DNA from: Yinghuangia elevatio | GTDB lineage: Bacteria > Actinomycetota > Actinomycetes > Streptomycetales > Streptomycetaceae | NCBI RefSeq assembly: GCF_040649515.1 | Contig: NZ_JBEZFP010000046.1 | Coordinates: 1 to 57,137, forward strand | DNA: 57,137 nucleotides | Direction of reading: 5' to 3' | Shown: piece by piece, positions 15,852 to 24,728 of the stretch | How the letters are laid out: each line of letters opens with the position of its first letter | How positions within the stretch are numbered: position 1 is the first letter of the stretch | The notes under the pieces: generated by a model | Told to the model about the DNA's origin: nothing | Databases searched by the model: none | What the model saw: only the letters and a program-made list of their open reading frames with translations | Made by a program: the position numbers and the translations under genes

Positions 15852-16658
15852 TCAGCTGCGGCGGGCCCGGCGTTCCTCGGCCATGCCGCACAGCATGCCG
15901 CCGACCTCGACCGCCTTGAGGAGGACGAGGCCGACGGTGAGGGCCGGCGCCTTGGCGAGGCGTGCCGGCGAACCGACGAGCGACGTGCGTCCGAGCGGAC
16001 GCCGCTGCTGACGCGGGAGCATCGCGTAGTCGTAGAAGTTGCGGCCGTAGTAGCGCTTCTTCGCGAACGCCCGGCCCAGCGAGACGCGCCCCTCGTCGTG
16101 GCCGACGGCGGACTTGAGGCGGCCGATCGTCCAGCCGTCGGCGGCGACCCGTTCGGAGAACTCCCAGTCCTCACCCGCGTAACCCGACTCCTCGTATCCG
16201 CCGGCCAGTTCGACCGCGTCCCGGCGGAAGAAGCGGGCGCCCTCGGTGTCGGGGCCGCCCGCGGACAGGCGCTTCTCGTGGGCGCGGCAGCGGGCGAAGA
16301 ACCCGGCCCCGAACGCGTATTCGGGCACGATGAGGCCGCCGAGGCCCGGGTCCTCGCAGAAGGCCGCGGATGCCTCCGACGCGGCCCCGGCGTCCAGGAC
16401 CATGTCGCTGTCGAGGAACGCCACGACGCGCGCCCGCGCGGCCTGCCACCCGGCGTTCCGCTGCGCGCTGCGCTCGGGGCCGTGGGTCAGGACGCGGTCG
16501 GCCCAGCGTGCGGCGATCTGCGGCGTCCCGTCGGTCGACGCGTTGTCGACGACGATCACCTCGACCGCGACCCCGACCTGTGCGCGCAGACTCCGCAGGC
16601 ACGCCTCCAACGTGCGCCCCGAATTGCGCGTGGGCACGACGAATGAGACCTCGGGCAC
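15852..16658 (-). CDS. Glycosyltransferase family 2 (GT-A fold)
   Basis: An inverting GT-A glycosyltransferase of 268 aa. Visible are VSFVVPTRNSGRTLEACLRSL at the N-terminus, VIVVDNASTDGT, the DxD metal site FLDSDMVLD near residue 86, and GYAGEDWEFSERV carrying the catalytic-base ED pair. A hydrophobic stretch near the C-terminus (APALTVGLVLLKAVEVGGMLC) may touch the membrane. I chose the GTG with GGAAGG 8 bp upstream; a GTG 16 codons earlier is in frame. It likely works with the nearby GT4, CapD-like and methyltransferase genes. Confidence 0.85.
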   Translation of the reverse strand: MPEVSFVVPTRNSGRTLEACLRSLRAQVGVAVEVIVVDNASTDGTPQIAARWADRVLTHGPERSAQRNAGWQAARARVVAFLDSDMVLDAGAASEASAAFCEDPGLGGLIVPEYAFGAGFFARCRAHEKRLSAGGPDTEGARFFRRDAVELAGGYEESGYAGEDWEFSERVAADGWTIGRLKSAVGHDEGRVSLGRAFAKKRYYGRNFYDYAMLPRQQRRPLGRTSLVGSPARLAKAPALTVGLVLLKAVEVGGMLCGMAEERRARRS

Positions 16659-17102
16659 CGCAACCGCCTTCCGTGATGACCGGCCGGTGAGACCGGAGGA
16701 CCGCACCGTGCGCCCCGGACCTCGAGCCCCGCGACCTTGAGCCCGGCCGACGCACAGTCGACGTATCGGGTCAACGAACAGAGGTCACGGCGGACACTCC
16801 GGAATCACCCTTTGGTGGGAAGCGCGTGCCCGGAGGCCCGCAAGATCGTTGTCGGGCGGGCGGTCTTCGCCACCGCCGCCGTACGCGGGGCGGCCGCGGC
16901 TCCGTCCACCGCGGCGCGCCACGGGTCGCGGCCTGCGCCTTCGCAGTTGCGTCCGCAGGTTGCCTTCGCAAATGCCTTCGAAACCGTCTTCCCCGACCCC
17001 GCCGTGTGTCCCACGTCACTAGGCGAGGTACCGTGGCCGCGTCGAACAACCGTCGGACCGTACCCGCAACTGCGCGGGACGGCACACGAGAGGCGGACGA
17101 GG
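16659..17102. other. Gene-free gap
   Basis: Both flanking genes start here (divergent). I see no convincing coding frame, RNA or repeat. TACCGT near 17030 could be a -10 for the downstream oxidase-fold gene, but a -35 is not clear. Confidence 0.4.
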
Positions 17103-17546
17103 ATGATCGACCCGGAGTTGAAGGACGCGCTCGACCACATGCTCGGTGACCCCGAGCACTGGGTGCACGTCGGCACCGTGACACCGACCGGTGAACCGCA
17201 TGTGACCCCAGTGATGCTGGCGTACGACGACGACCACCTCTATCTGAGCCTGACCGGTCGCACCAAGAAGTCGAACCTCGAGAAGAACCCCAAGGTCTGC
17301 ATCTCGATAGCCGAGGACGGCGACATCGCCCACGTGATCGTGTGGGGCGAGGTGGAACTGCGCGAGGACGCGTGGGCCCAGGAGCGCTGGGAGTTCGCGA
17401 TGCGGCACATCCTGGGCGACGAGGGACTGACCCAGCAGCACCGGGCGCTTTCGCGGGAAGGCACCAGCCTCGGCGTGGTCACCCCGACCCGCTGGCGCAT
17501 CTTCGGCCTCGACGGCGGGCCGGGCGGTCCCGGCTACTTCGTCTGA
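17103..17546 (+). CDS. Pyridoxamine 5'-phosphate oxidase-fold protein (FMN- or F420-type split barrel)
   Basis: A 147-residue split beta-barrel protein. WVHVGTVTPTGEPHVTPVML and HLYLSLTGRTKKSNLEKNPKV are the typical first strands and phosphate-binding segment; the TKKSNLEKNP motif is common in F420- or FMN-using actinobacterial members. TRWRIFGLDGGPGG closes the barrel. The ATG has GAGGCGGACGAGG just upstream. Substrate is not predictable; such enzymes reduce or bind F420, FMN or haem. It stands alone, with repeats and the TetR gene after it. Confidence 0.8.
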   Translation: MIDPELKDALDHMLGDPEHWVHVGTVTPTGEPHVTPVMLAYDDDHLYLSLTGRTKKSNLEKNPKVCISIAEDGDIAHVIVWGEVELREDAWAQERWEFAMRHILGDEGLTQQHRALSREGTSLGVVTPTRWRIFGLDGGPGGPGYFV

Positions 17547-17590
17547 CCGCCGCGCCCGCCCGCAGGCCGGGTTCCTCGAACAACCCGCAG

Positions 17591-17770
17591 TCCCACGGCT
17601 TTCGGTCGCGCAGCCCCTCAGCGCCAGCCCCTCGGTCCCGCAGCCCCTCGGTCCCCGCTCAGTCCCGCAGCCCCTCGGCCCCCGCTCAGTCCCTCAGGCG
17701 CTGCGCTCAACTCTTGAGCCTCTTAGCTCCGCAGCCTCTCAGCCGCGCAGGCGCTCAGCCCCGCGGTCCC
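17591..17770 (+). repeat. Imperfect tandem repeats between convergent genes
   Basis: Variants of CAGCCCCTCGGTCCC and CCGCTCAGTCCC alternate about ten times, becoming looser toward the TetR gene. The last copies reach the 3' end of the TetR coding region, whose C-terminal residues are therefore partly repeat-derived. No hairpin stronger than the repeats themselves is seen. Confidence 0.65.
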
Positions 17771-18501
17771 GCGCCGTCTCGGTCCCCGAACCGCCCCGCC
17801 CGCACCTCGACCGCGTCCAGCAGCAGGTCCAGGGCAAGCTCGAAGTTCTCCTGCGGCCCGACCGTGGGCAGGTACGCCGACGCCGCGGCGATGCGCGGGT
17901 AGCGGTCGGCGGGCGCCCCGGCATACTCGCGCGACCATGCGCCGTCGTCCCCCGACTGGGCCTCCTGATCCAGCGTCAGGAACGCGGCCTCCAGCCCGCT
18001 CCACGACAGGATGAAGTCGACGAGCACCCGGTAGTACCGGACCGCCTCCTCCGGCGGGAACCCCGCGTCCGCGAGCGCCCCGAGGATGATCTCCACGGCG
18101 GCCATCTCCGCGGGCCGCCGCGTCGTCCGGGCCACCGACAGCACGGCCGCCTCGGGGTGCGCGAGGTACACCTCGCGGCTGCGCACGAGCATGTCGCGCA
18201 GCGTCCCGCGCCAGTCGCCGGACGGTGCGAAGTCCTCCATGCTGCGCGCCAGCAGGCGGTCCGCGACGGCCAGCACAAGTTCGTCCTTGTCGCGGAAATG
18301 CCGGTAGAGCGCCGTCGGGTCCACCCCGAGGTACGCGCCGATCCGGCGGAACGTCAAGGCGTCCGCGCCCTGCTCGTCCAGCAGCGCGATGCAGCCGTCG
18401 ACGATGCGTTCGGGGGACAGCCCGGGCCGTCCGCCCGCCCGGCTGGACGCCGCGCGCCGCCGGGTGCCGCGTACCCCGGCCCCTGATCCGGTGCCTGCCA
18501 C
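17755..18501 (-). CDS. TetR-family transcriptional repressor
   Basis: A 248-residue ligand-responsive repressor. The N-terminal helix-turn-helix is ALTFRRIGAYLGVDPTALYRHFRDKDEL, about residues 45-72, split here as ALTFRRIGAYLG and VDPTALYRHFRDKDEL; the ligand domain follows. The GTG is preceded by AAGGAGGGGT at good spacing; upstream in-frame starts are rejected. It is divergent from a permease-amidohydrolase pair and very probably controls it, binding the palindrome in the shared gap. Confidence 0.88.
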   Translation of the reverse strand: MAGTGSGAGVRGTRRRAASSRAGGRPGLSPERIVDGCIALLDEQGADALTFRRIGAYLGVDPTALYRHFRDKDELVLAVADRLLARSMEDFAPSGDWRGTLRDMLVRSREVYLAHPEAAVLSVARTTRRPAEMAAVEIILGALADAGFPPEEAVRYYRVLVDFILSWSGLEAAFLTLDQEAQSGDDGAWSREYAGAPADRYPRIAAASAYLPTVGPQENFELALDLLLDAVEVRAGRFGDRDGAGPRG

Positions 18502-18716
18502 GACGTACCCCTCCTTGCTCCGGCGGTCTTCCGGTGTTGTCCGGTGCTTTTCGGCGCCTTCCGATGCCTCTCGACACCTGGCGGCACCGCACGGCGCTTC
18601 CGCCGCCGCCCGCCGCCTCCCGGCCGCGCCGGGTCCCGCGAGCACCGCTTCCTGCCGCCCCATCTTGCCGTGCCCGGTGCGGGAAAGGGCCCGCAGGTGT
18701 CGAGGGGAACACTTTT

Positions 18717-18731
18717 GTCAACGCCATTGAC
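18717..18731. promoter_or_regulatory. Operator candidate in the TetR/permease gap
   Basis: GTCAACGCCATTGAC is an inverted repeat with 5-bp arms (GTCAA / TTGAC) around a 5-bp centre. Read outward, each arm is a -35 element: TTGACA toward the TetR gene and TTGACT toward the permease. Another TTGACA follows at 18739. A repressor here would shut both promoters. The -10 boxes are not clear. Confidence 0.5.
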
Positions 18732-18876
18732 TTATCCGTTGACATCCGTGTTTCCTTACGACTGCCTGACACCCCCCGGGACGCCGTGGCCGCCGACCGA
18801 GCCCACCCCGCGTCCCCCCGAGGAGGCGTTACCCGAGCTCCGCCTGTTCCGCCATGCCCTGCCCTGGAGTGCCGAT

Positions 18877-20493
18877 ATGTCCGTTGACACCGACCGCCCC
18901 GCGGTCCCGGACGCCTCGTCCGCGGCGTCGTCCCCGACGCCCGGCGAGCCGCGCCTCGCCAAGACCCTCGGCGTACGCCAGGGCGTGGTGATCGCGCTCG
19001 CGAACATGAGCCCGACGGTCAGCATCGGCCTCGGCCTGGGTCTCATCGGCATGGAGGTCGGCACCAGCCTTCCGGCCACCTTCCTCATCGCATGCCTGCC
19101 CATCCTGGGCATCGCCGTCGGCTATGCGCGTCTGTCCGCCCGCGACCCGAACGCGGGCACCACCTATATGTGGGTGCGCCGCGCGCTCGGGCCGTGGTTC
19201 GGCTTCATGGTCGGCTGGATCGGTGTCGCGAGCTCGATCCTGTTCCTCGCGTACGGCACGCAACTCGCCGGGCAGTTCACCCTCGGCGTCGCCGCCGAAC
19301 TCGGCGCCGACATCGACCCGCTCAACTCGATGAAACTGGCCACCGCCATCGGCGTCGCCTGGGCCGCGCTCATCACCTACACCGCGGTACGCGGCGTCGA
19401 GATGGCCGCGCGTGTGCAGGCCATCCTGTTCGGGTTCGCCGCCGTTGTGGTGATCGTCGTGTGCGTGGCGGCCTTCGGGGGTTGGGGCGACGCGGCGCCG
19501 GTGAGCGACTTCAGCGCCGGGTGGTTCAACCCCTTCGGGTTCGACGACACCACGATGCTCGCCACCGGCGTGCTGCTGGCGGCGTACAACTTCTGGGGCT
19601 GGGAGACGGCGTTCAGCATCTCCGAGGAGAACGTCGACCGCCGCGTCGCCGGCAAGGCGGGCCTGCTGTCGATCGTGCTCGCCGCGGGGCTGTTCGTGTT
19701 CGCCGCCGTGGCGTTCCAACGGGCGCTCAGCCGCGAGGAATTCGCCGAGTACGGTGCCAACGCGCTGCCCTACCTCACCGACAAGATGTTCGGCGGACAG
19801 GGCGCGCTCATCGCCTACATCGCGATGTTGCTGTCGACTGTCGCGTGCCTCCAGTCGAGCGTGATCGGCGGCGCGCGCCTCACGATGGCGATGGGCCGCA
19901 ACGGAGTCCTCGGCAAGAGTTGGGCGCGCCTGCATCCGGTCCACCGCACGCCCTCCGTCAGCACCTACCGCACCGTGGCGATCAGCCTGGTGCTGGCCGT
20001 CGCCGGGACCGCGCTGGGCAAGCTCACCGACGTCATCATGGCGACCGTGACCGCGGTCGGGATCCTGGTCTCGTTCGGCTACGGCATCACCGGGGTCGCC
20101 TGCGTGATGATCTTCCGGCGCGAACTGTTCGACTCGGTCCGCAACTTCGTGACCCTGGCGCTGCTCCCCGGGGTGGCCGGACTCGCACTTCTGCTGCTCG
20201 GCGGCTACATGGTGCACTCGAACTGGACCGCCTCCGACACCCTCGCGTTCGACGCCGAGAACGGGCGCTTCCTCGTCGTCGTGCCGCTCACGATCATCGC
20301 GTTGGGCGTCCCCATAGCCGCGTGGAACCGCTACGTACGCAAGCCCGCCTACTTCAGCCTGCCGAAGTCCGTCGACCCGGACACCGCCGCGGCGACCGCC
20401 GAACCCGGCAGCCCCGCACCGCACCCCGAGCACTCCGAGCACTCCGAGCACCCCGAGCACCCCGAGCACTCCGAGCCGCACCCGGCGCCGTAG
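18877..20493 (+). CDS. Amino-acid/polyamine/organocation (APC) family permease with a His-rich tail
   Basis: A 538-residue secondary transporter with about 12 hydrophobic helices; LGVRQGVVIALANMSPTVS and GTTYMWVRRALGPWFGFMVG are typical of APC transporters that use a cation gradient to import amines or amino acids. The C-terminal cytoplasmic tail ends in a run of EHSEH/EHPEH triplets, encoded by about six copies of a 9-bp unit, giving at least six histidines and a possible metal-binding tail. The ATG has GGAG upstream. It is 67 bp from the amidohydrolase, so the two form an operon divergent from TetR. Confidence 0.87.
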   Translation: MSVDTDRPAVPDASSAASSPTPGEPRLAKTLGVRQGVVIALANMSPTVSIGLGLGLIGMEVGTSLPATFLIACLPILGIAVGYARLSARDPNAGTTYMWVRRALGPWFGFMVGWIGVASSILFLAYGTQLAGQFTLGVAAELGADIDPLNSMKLATAIGVAWAALITYTAVRGVEMAARVQAILFGFAAVVVIVVCVAAFGGWGDAAPVSDFSAGWFNPFGFDDTTMLATGVLLAAYNFWGWETAFSISEENVDRRVAGKAGLLSIVLAAGLFVFAAVAFQRALSREEFAEYGANALPYLTDKMFGGQGALIAYIAMLLSTVACLQSSVIGGARLTMAMGRNGVLGKSWARLHPVHRTPSVSTYRTVAISLVLAVAGTALGKLTDVIMATVTAVGILVSFGYGITGVACVMIFRRELFDSVRNFVTLALLPGVAGLALLLLGGYMVHSNWTASDTLAFDAENGRFLVVVPLTIIALGVPIAAWNRYVRKPAYFSLPKSVDPDTAAATAEPGSPAPHPEHSEHSEHPEHPEHSEPHPAP

Positions 20494-20560
20494 TCCGCAC
20501 CCGCGGCACCCCGGACCGCACCGAACACCGCAGCACACTCCCGAAAGGCCGCCGACACCC

Positions 20561-22201
20561 ATGACGCACGCCGACCTCGTCCTGTTCAACGGTCCCGTCC
20601 TGACCGTCGACCCGGCCCGCCGCTGGGCCACCGCGGTCGCGGTACGCGGCGGCCGCATCGTGGCCGTCGGACACGACGAGGTCCGCGAACTCGTCGGCCC
20701 CCGCACCGAAACCGTCGACCTGGCCGGCCGCCTGCTGGTGCCGGGCTTCCAGGACGCGCACGTGCACCCGGTGTTCGCGGGCCTCACGATGAGCCGCTGC
20801 GACCTCTCGGACGCCGAGACGCAGGAGGACAGCATCGCGTCGGTGGCCGAGTACGCCGACGCGCACCCGGAGGTCGAGTGGATCCTCGGCGGCGGCTGGT
20901 CGTTCGAGGCGTTCCCCGGCGGTCTGGCGACCCGTCAGATGCTCGACGCGGTCGTCCCCGACCGGCCGGTCTACCTGCCCGTACGCGACGGCCACAGTGC
21001 GTGGTGCAACACCCGCGCGCTGGAGATCGCGGGTCTGGACAAGAACTCGCCCGACCCCGCCGACGGCCGCATCGAACGCGAGCCCGACGGCACCCCGAGC
21101 GGCATCCTGCACGAGGGCGCCATGGGCCTGGTCGGCCAGTACGCGCCACAGCCGACGCGCCAGGACTACCTGAAGGGCCTGGCCGACGCGCAGGCATATC
21201 TCCACTCGCTTGGCATCACCGCGTGGCAGGACGCCATCATCGGCGAATTCGGCGGCTGGAACGACCAGTTCGACGTGTACACCGAGGCGGCCGAGTCCGG
21301 CCTGCTGACCGCGCGAGTGCGCGGCGCGCTGTGGTGGGACCGCGAGAAGGGCGCCGAGCAGCTCGACTTCCTCCTGGACCGCCGGGCGCGCGGCACCATG
21401 GGCCGCTTCAACGCCGGCACCGTCAAGCTGATGCAGGACGGCATACCCGAGAACTTCACCGCCGCGATCGGCGAGTCGTACCTCGACGCCTGCGGCTGCC
21501 AGACCGGCAACAAGGGCCTGTCGATGGTCGACCCGGAGCTGCTGCGCGAATACATCACGCTGCTCGACGCGCACGGCTTCCAGGTGCACTTCCACGCGAT
21601 CGGCGACCGCGCGATCACCGAGGTGCTGGACGCCGTCGACGCCGCCCGCCAGGCGAACGGCTTCAACGACCTGCGGCACCACGTCGCGCACGTGCAGATC
21701 GTCGAGCCGGGCGACATCCCGCGCTTCCGCGAACTCGACGTCGCCGTCAACATGCAGCCGCTGTGGGCCGCGCACGAGAAGCAGATGGACGAACTCTGCA
21801 TCCCGTTCATCGGCACGGAGCGCAGCGCGTGGCAGTACCCGTTCCGCGCGTTCCAGCAGGCCGGCGCGGTCCTCGCGGCGGGCAGCGACTGGTCGGTCTC
21901 GACGCCCGACCCGATGGCCGGCATCCACGTGGCCGTCAACCGCCGCGTCCCCGGCTCCGACAGCCCGGTGTTCCTGCCCGAGCAGCGCCTCGACCTGGCC
22001 ACCGCCATCGCCGCCTACACCGCGGGTTCGGCGTACGTGAACCACCTCGACGAGACCGGCTCCATCGAGGTCGGCAAGCTCGCCGACCTCACCGTCCTGG
22101 ACCGCAACCCCTTCGCGGGTGCGCCCGAGGACATCCACGAGACGCGCACCGCCCTCACCTACGTCGAAGGTGCCCGCGTCCACGCCGCCGACAACGCCTG
22201 A
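20561..22201 (+). CDS. Amidohydrolase family 3 protein (YtcJ/NfdA-like)
   Basis: A 546-residue metal-dependent amidohydrolase. The HxH ligands lie in GFQDAHVHPVFAG near residue 67; the distal histidines are in VHFHAIGDRA and RHHVAHVQI; the final aspartate is in AAGSDWSVSTPDP. N-substituted formamide deformylase and related N-acyl-amine hydrolases belong to this group. Paired with an amine/amino-acid permease under TetR control, it most likely hydrolyses an imported amide. The ATG has GAAAGG upstream. A terminator follows. Confidence 0.87.
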   Translation: MTHADLVLFNGPVLTVDPARRWATAVAVRGGRIVAVGHDEVRELVGPRTETVDLAGRLLVPGFQDAHVHPVFAGLTMSRCDLSDAETQEDSIASVAEYADAHPEVEWILGGGWSFEAFPGGLATRQMLDAVVPDRPVYLPVRDGHSAWCNTRALEIAGLDKNSPDPADGRIEREPDGTPSGILHEGAMGLVGQYAPQPTRQDYLKGLADAQAYLHSLGITAWQDAIIGEFGGWNDQFDVYTEAAESGLLTARVRGALWWDREKGAEQLDFLLDRRARGTMGRFNAGTVKLMQDGIPENFTAAIGESYLDACGCQTGNKGLSMVDPELLREYITLLDAHGFQVHFHAIGDRAITEVLDAVDAARQANGFNDLRHHVAHVQIVEPGDIPRFRELDVAVNMQPLWAAHEKQMDELCIPFIGTERSAWQYPFRAFQQAGAVLAAGSDWSVSTPDPMAGIHVAVNRRVPGSDSPVFLPEQRLDLATAIAAYTAGSAYVNHLDETGSIEVGKLADLTVLDRNPFAGAPEDIHETRTALTYVEGARVHAADNA

Positions 22202-22210
22202 CCGCTCCGA

Positions 22211-22249
22211 CGGCGGCCGGTCACACCCTGCCGGGGCGACCGGCCGCCG
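22211..22249. terminator. Hairpin terminator after the amidohydrolase gene
   Basis: CGGCGGCCGGTC and GACCGGCCGCCG form perfect 12-bp arms around a 15-nt loop, starting 10 bp after the stop. Confidence 0.7.
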
Positions 22250-22261
22250 CACCAGCCGACC

Positions 22262-22333
22262 GGTCGACCAAGGGGTCCGGCGAACAGCCCGCCGAGCGGC
22301 CGACCGGGGGATCCGGCGAACGCCCCGCCGACC
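22262..22333 (+). repeat. Two-copy 36-bp tandem repeat before eno
   Basis: Two adjacent 36-bp units share most positions, including TCCGGCGAAC and CCCGCCGA. They lie between the amidohydrolase terminator and the eno promoter region. Confidence 0.65.
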
Positions 22334-22436
22334 GTGCGCGGAACGGATACCCGCGGCCACGGGGGAGGCCGCGGAGCGGGCAGGCACTAGGCTCGGCCGA
22401 GCAGACCCTCGTGCCCGGTAACACCAAGGAGATGCT

Positions 22437-23723
22437 GTGCCGTCCATCGACGTCGTCCACGCCCGCGAGATTCTCGACTCCCGCGGCAACCCCACGGTCG
22501 AGGTCGAGGTGGTCCTCGACGACGGCAGCCAGGGCCGTGCCGCCGTCCCGTCCGGCGCCTCCACCGGTGCCTTCGAGGCCATCGAACTGCGTGACGGCGA
22601 CACGTCGCGCTACGGCGGCAAGGGCGTCGAGAAGGCCGTCCTCGCCGTCATCGAGCAGATCCAGCCCGAGATCGTCGGCATCGAGGCGGACGAGCAGCGC
22701 ATCGTCGACCAGACGATGATCGACCTCGACGCCACCGCCGACAAGTCCAACCTCGGCGCCAACGCCATGCTGGGCGTCTCGCTGGCCGTCGCGCACGCCG
22801 CCGCGGAGGCCGCCGAACTGCCGTTGTTCCGCTACCTCGGCGGGCCGAACGCGCACGTGCTGCCGGTCCCGATGATGAACATCCTCAACGGCGGTGCCCA
22901 CGCGGACACCAACGTCGACATCCAGGAGTTCATGATCGCGCCGATCGGCGCGGAGACCTTCGCCGACGCGGTGCGCTGGGGCACCGAGGTCTACCACGCG
23001 CTCAAGTCCGTCCTGAAGTCGCGCGGTCTGGCCACCGGCGTCGGCGACGAGGGCGGCTTCGCCCCCGACCTGCCGAGCAACCGCGACGCGCTGGACCTGA
23101 TCGTCGAGGCGATCGGCAAAGCCGGGTTCGAGCCGGGCCGCGACGTCGCGCTCGCGCTGGACGTCGCCGCCACCGAGTTCTACAAGGACGGCGCGTACAC
23201 CTTCGAGGGCAACGCGAAGTCGGCGGCCGACATGGCGGCGTACTACGCGGAGCTGGTCGCGGCGTACCCGCTCGTGTCGATCGAGGACCCGATGAGCGAG
23301 GAGGACTGGGAGGGCTGGAAGCAGCTCACCGACACCCTCGGCGGCAAGGTCCAGCTCGTCGGCGACGACCTGTTCGTCACCAACCCCGAGCGGCTGCAGC
23401 GCGGCATCGACACCGCCACGGCCAACGCGCTGCTGGTGAAGGTCAACCAGATCGGCACGCTCACCGAGACCCTCGACGCCGTGTCGCTCGCCCACCGCAA
23501 CGGTTACCGGTGCATGATGAGTCACCGTTCGGGCGAGACCGAGGACACCACGATCGCCGACCTGGCCGTCGCCACCGACTGCGGTCAGATCAAGACCGGT
23601 GCCCCGGCCCGCTCCGAGCGCGTGGCCAAGTACAACCAACTGCTGCGCATCGAGGAGATCCTCGACGAGGCGGCGGTCTACGCCGGCCGCAGCGCGTTCC
23701 CGCGGTTCTCGGCCGAGGCCTGA
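22437..23723 (+). CDS. eno: Enolase (phosphopyruvate hydratase)
   Basis: Converts 2-phosphoglycerate to phosphoenolpyruvate in glycolysis; also a core component of RNA degradation assemblies in many bacteria. Diagnostic pieces are DSRGNPTVEVEV, SGASTGAFEA, VGDEGGFAP near residue 204, the metal site SIEDPMSEEDWEG and the C-terminal MMSHRSGETEDTTIADL. Catalytic lysine is in LLVKVNQIGT. The GTG start has AAGGAGATGCT upstream and gives 428 aa. TAGGCT about 45 bp upstream is a possible -10. It heads the conserved eno-ftsB/divIC-DUF501-ppx block. Confidence 0.98.
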   Translation: MPSIDVVHAREILDSRGNPTVEVEVVLDDGSQGRAAVPSGASTGAFEAIELRDGDTSRYGGKGVEKAVLAVIEQIQPEIVGIEADEQRIVDQTMIDLDATADKSNLGANAMLGVSLAVAHAAAEAAELPLFRYLGGPNAHVLPVPMMNILNGGAHADTNVDIQEFMIAPIGAETFADAVRWGTEVYHALKSVLKSRGLATGVGDEGGFAPDLPSNRDALDLIVEAIGKAGFEPGRDVALALDVAATEFYKDGAYTFEGNAKSAADMAAYYAELVAAYPLVSIEDPMSEEDWEGWKQLTDTLGGKVQLVGDDLFVTNPERLQRGIDTATANALLVKVNQIGTLTETLDAVSLAHRNGYRCMMSHRSGETEDTTIADLAVATDCGQIKTGAPARSERVAKYNQLLRIEEILDEAAVYAGRSAFPRFSAEA

Positions 23724-23729
23724 CGCATC

Positions 23730-23769
23730 GTCGGACCGGCCGCGCGGGTGACCGTGCGGCCGGCCCGAC
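23730..23769. terminator. Hairpin after eno
   Basis: GTCGGACCGGCCGC pairs with GCGGCCGGCCCGAC (one mismatch) across a 12-nt loop, between the eno stop and the next start. It may attenuate rather than stop transcription, as the next gene starts 14 bp later. Confidence 0.6.
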
Positions 23770-23783
23770 GGCAGGGAGGGCGC

Positions 23784-24545
23784 GTGTCCGACGCGGACGC
23801 ACGCAAGGGGACCGAACCGGGCAAGGCGGGCAGGGGAGCGGTGGCCGGCGGTACGGGCGGGCGGAACGCCTCGGGCAGCGGCTCGGGCGGCGCCGCCCGG
23901 CGTACGGGCGGCGGGGCGGCCAGGCCGTCCAGGACCGCCAGACCGTCCTCGTCCGCCAGGCCCGCACGGCCGACCCGGCCCGCGAAGGCCGCCGCGCCGG
24001 CCCGCAAGGCCACCGCGAACCGGCAGGCCGCGCCCGGCAGTCCCGCGCCGAAGCCGGCCAAGCGCCGCCGCATCGTCATCACGTGGGGCGGCACCAAGGG
24101 ACGGCCCAACCGGCTCACCGGCCGCGCGGGGGTGCTCGCCCTGGTCGTGTGCGTCCTGGCCATCGCCCTCGTGGTGCCCGTCCGGCAGTACATCAGCCAG
24201 CAGCGCGAACGCGAGGACCTGCGCGAGCAGACGCGCGACCACCGCGAGGAGGTCGAGCGCCTGCGCGAGGAACTCGAGCGGTGGAAGGACCCCGCGTACG
24301 TCCGCCAGCAGGCGCGCATGCAACTCCACTACGTCAACCCGGGCGACGTCGCCTATTCGGTCGTGCCGCCGCCCGCGCCGACCACCTCGCCGGACGACGC
24401 GGCCAAGCCGAAGGGCGACTGGCCGGACAGCCTGTGGACGACCGTGCGCGAGGCCGACGCCAAGCCCACGCCGTCGACGGCTCCCCAGGCACCGCCTCCC
24501 CCGCCCGACGAGACCATCACCGACCCGCGGAGCGGCGGCCGCTGA
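23784..24545 (+). CDS. FtsB/DivIC-family septum formation initiator
   Basis: A bitopic membrane protein of the divisome that links early and late division proteins. A long basic Ala/Gly/Pro-rich N-terminus (residues 1-95) is cytoplasmic and disordered. One membrane helix follows (RAGVLALVVCVLAIALVVPV, about 115-134), then a coiled coil rich in Arg/Glu (about 138-168) and the family motif AYVRQQARMQLHYVNPGD. A Pro-rich tail ends it. The GTG has GGGAGGGC upstream. In Streptomyces the homologue next to eno is DivIC, needed for sporulation septa. Confidence 0.88.
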   Translation: MSDADARKGTEPGKAGRGAVAGGTGGRNASGSGSGGAARRTGGGAARPSRTARPSSSARPARPTRPAKAAAPARKATANRQAAPGSPAPKPAKRRRIVITWGGTKGRPNRLTGRAGVLALVVCVLAIALVVPVRQYISQQREREDLREQTRDHREEVERLREELERWKDPAYVRQQARMQLHYVNPGDVAYSVVPPPAPTTSPDDAAKPKGDWPDSLWTTVREADAKPTPSTAPQAPPPPPDETITDPRSGGR

Positions 24546-24728
24546 CCACCCGCACCAGCACCCGCCGCGGCCCGCGCCGAGACCGTGTGCCCGGCTCGGG
24601 TCGGGCTGCCCGTCGACCCACGCGGTACATCGTCCGCCCTCGGACCCGTCCGCCCGCCCCGCCCCCGTTCGCCCGCCGCGCCGCCACCGCGCCCGGACCA
24701 CCCCACCGAATCGGAAATACTGACCGGC

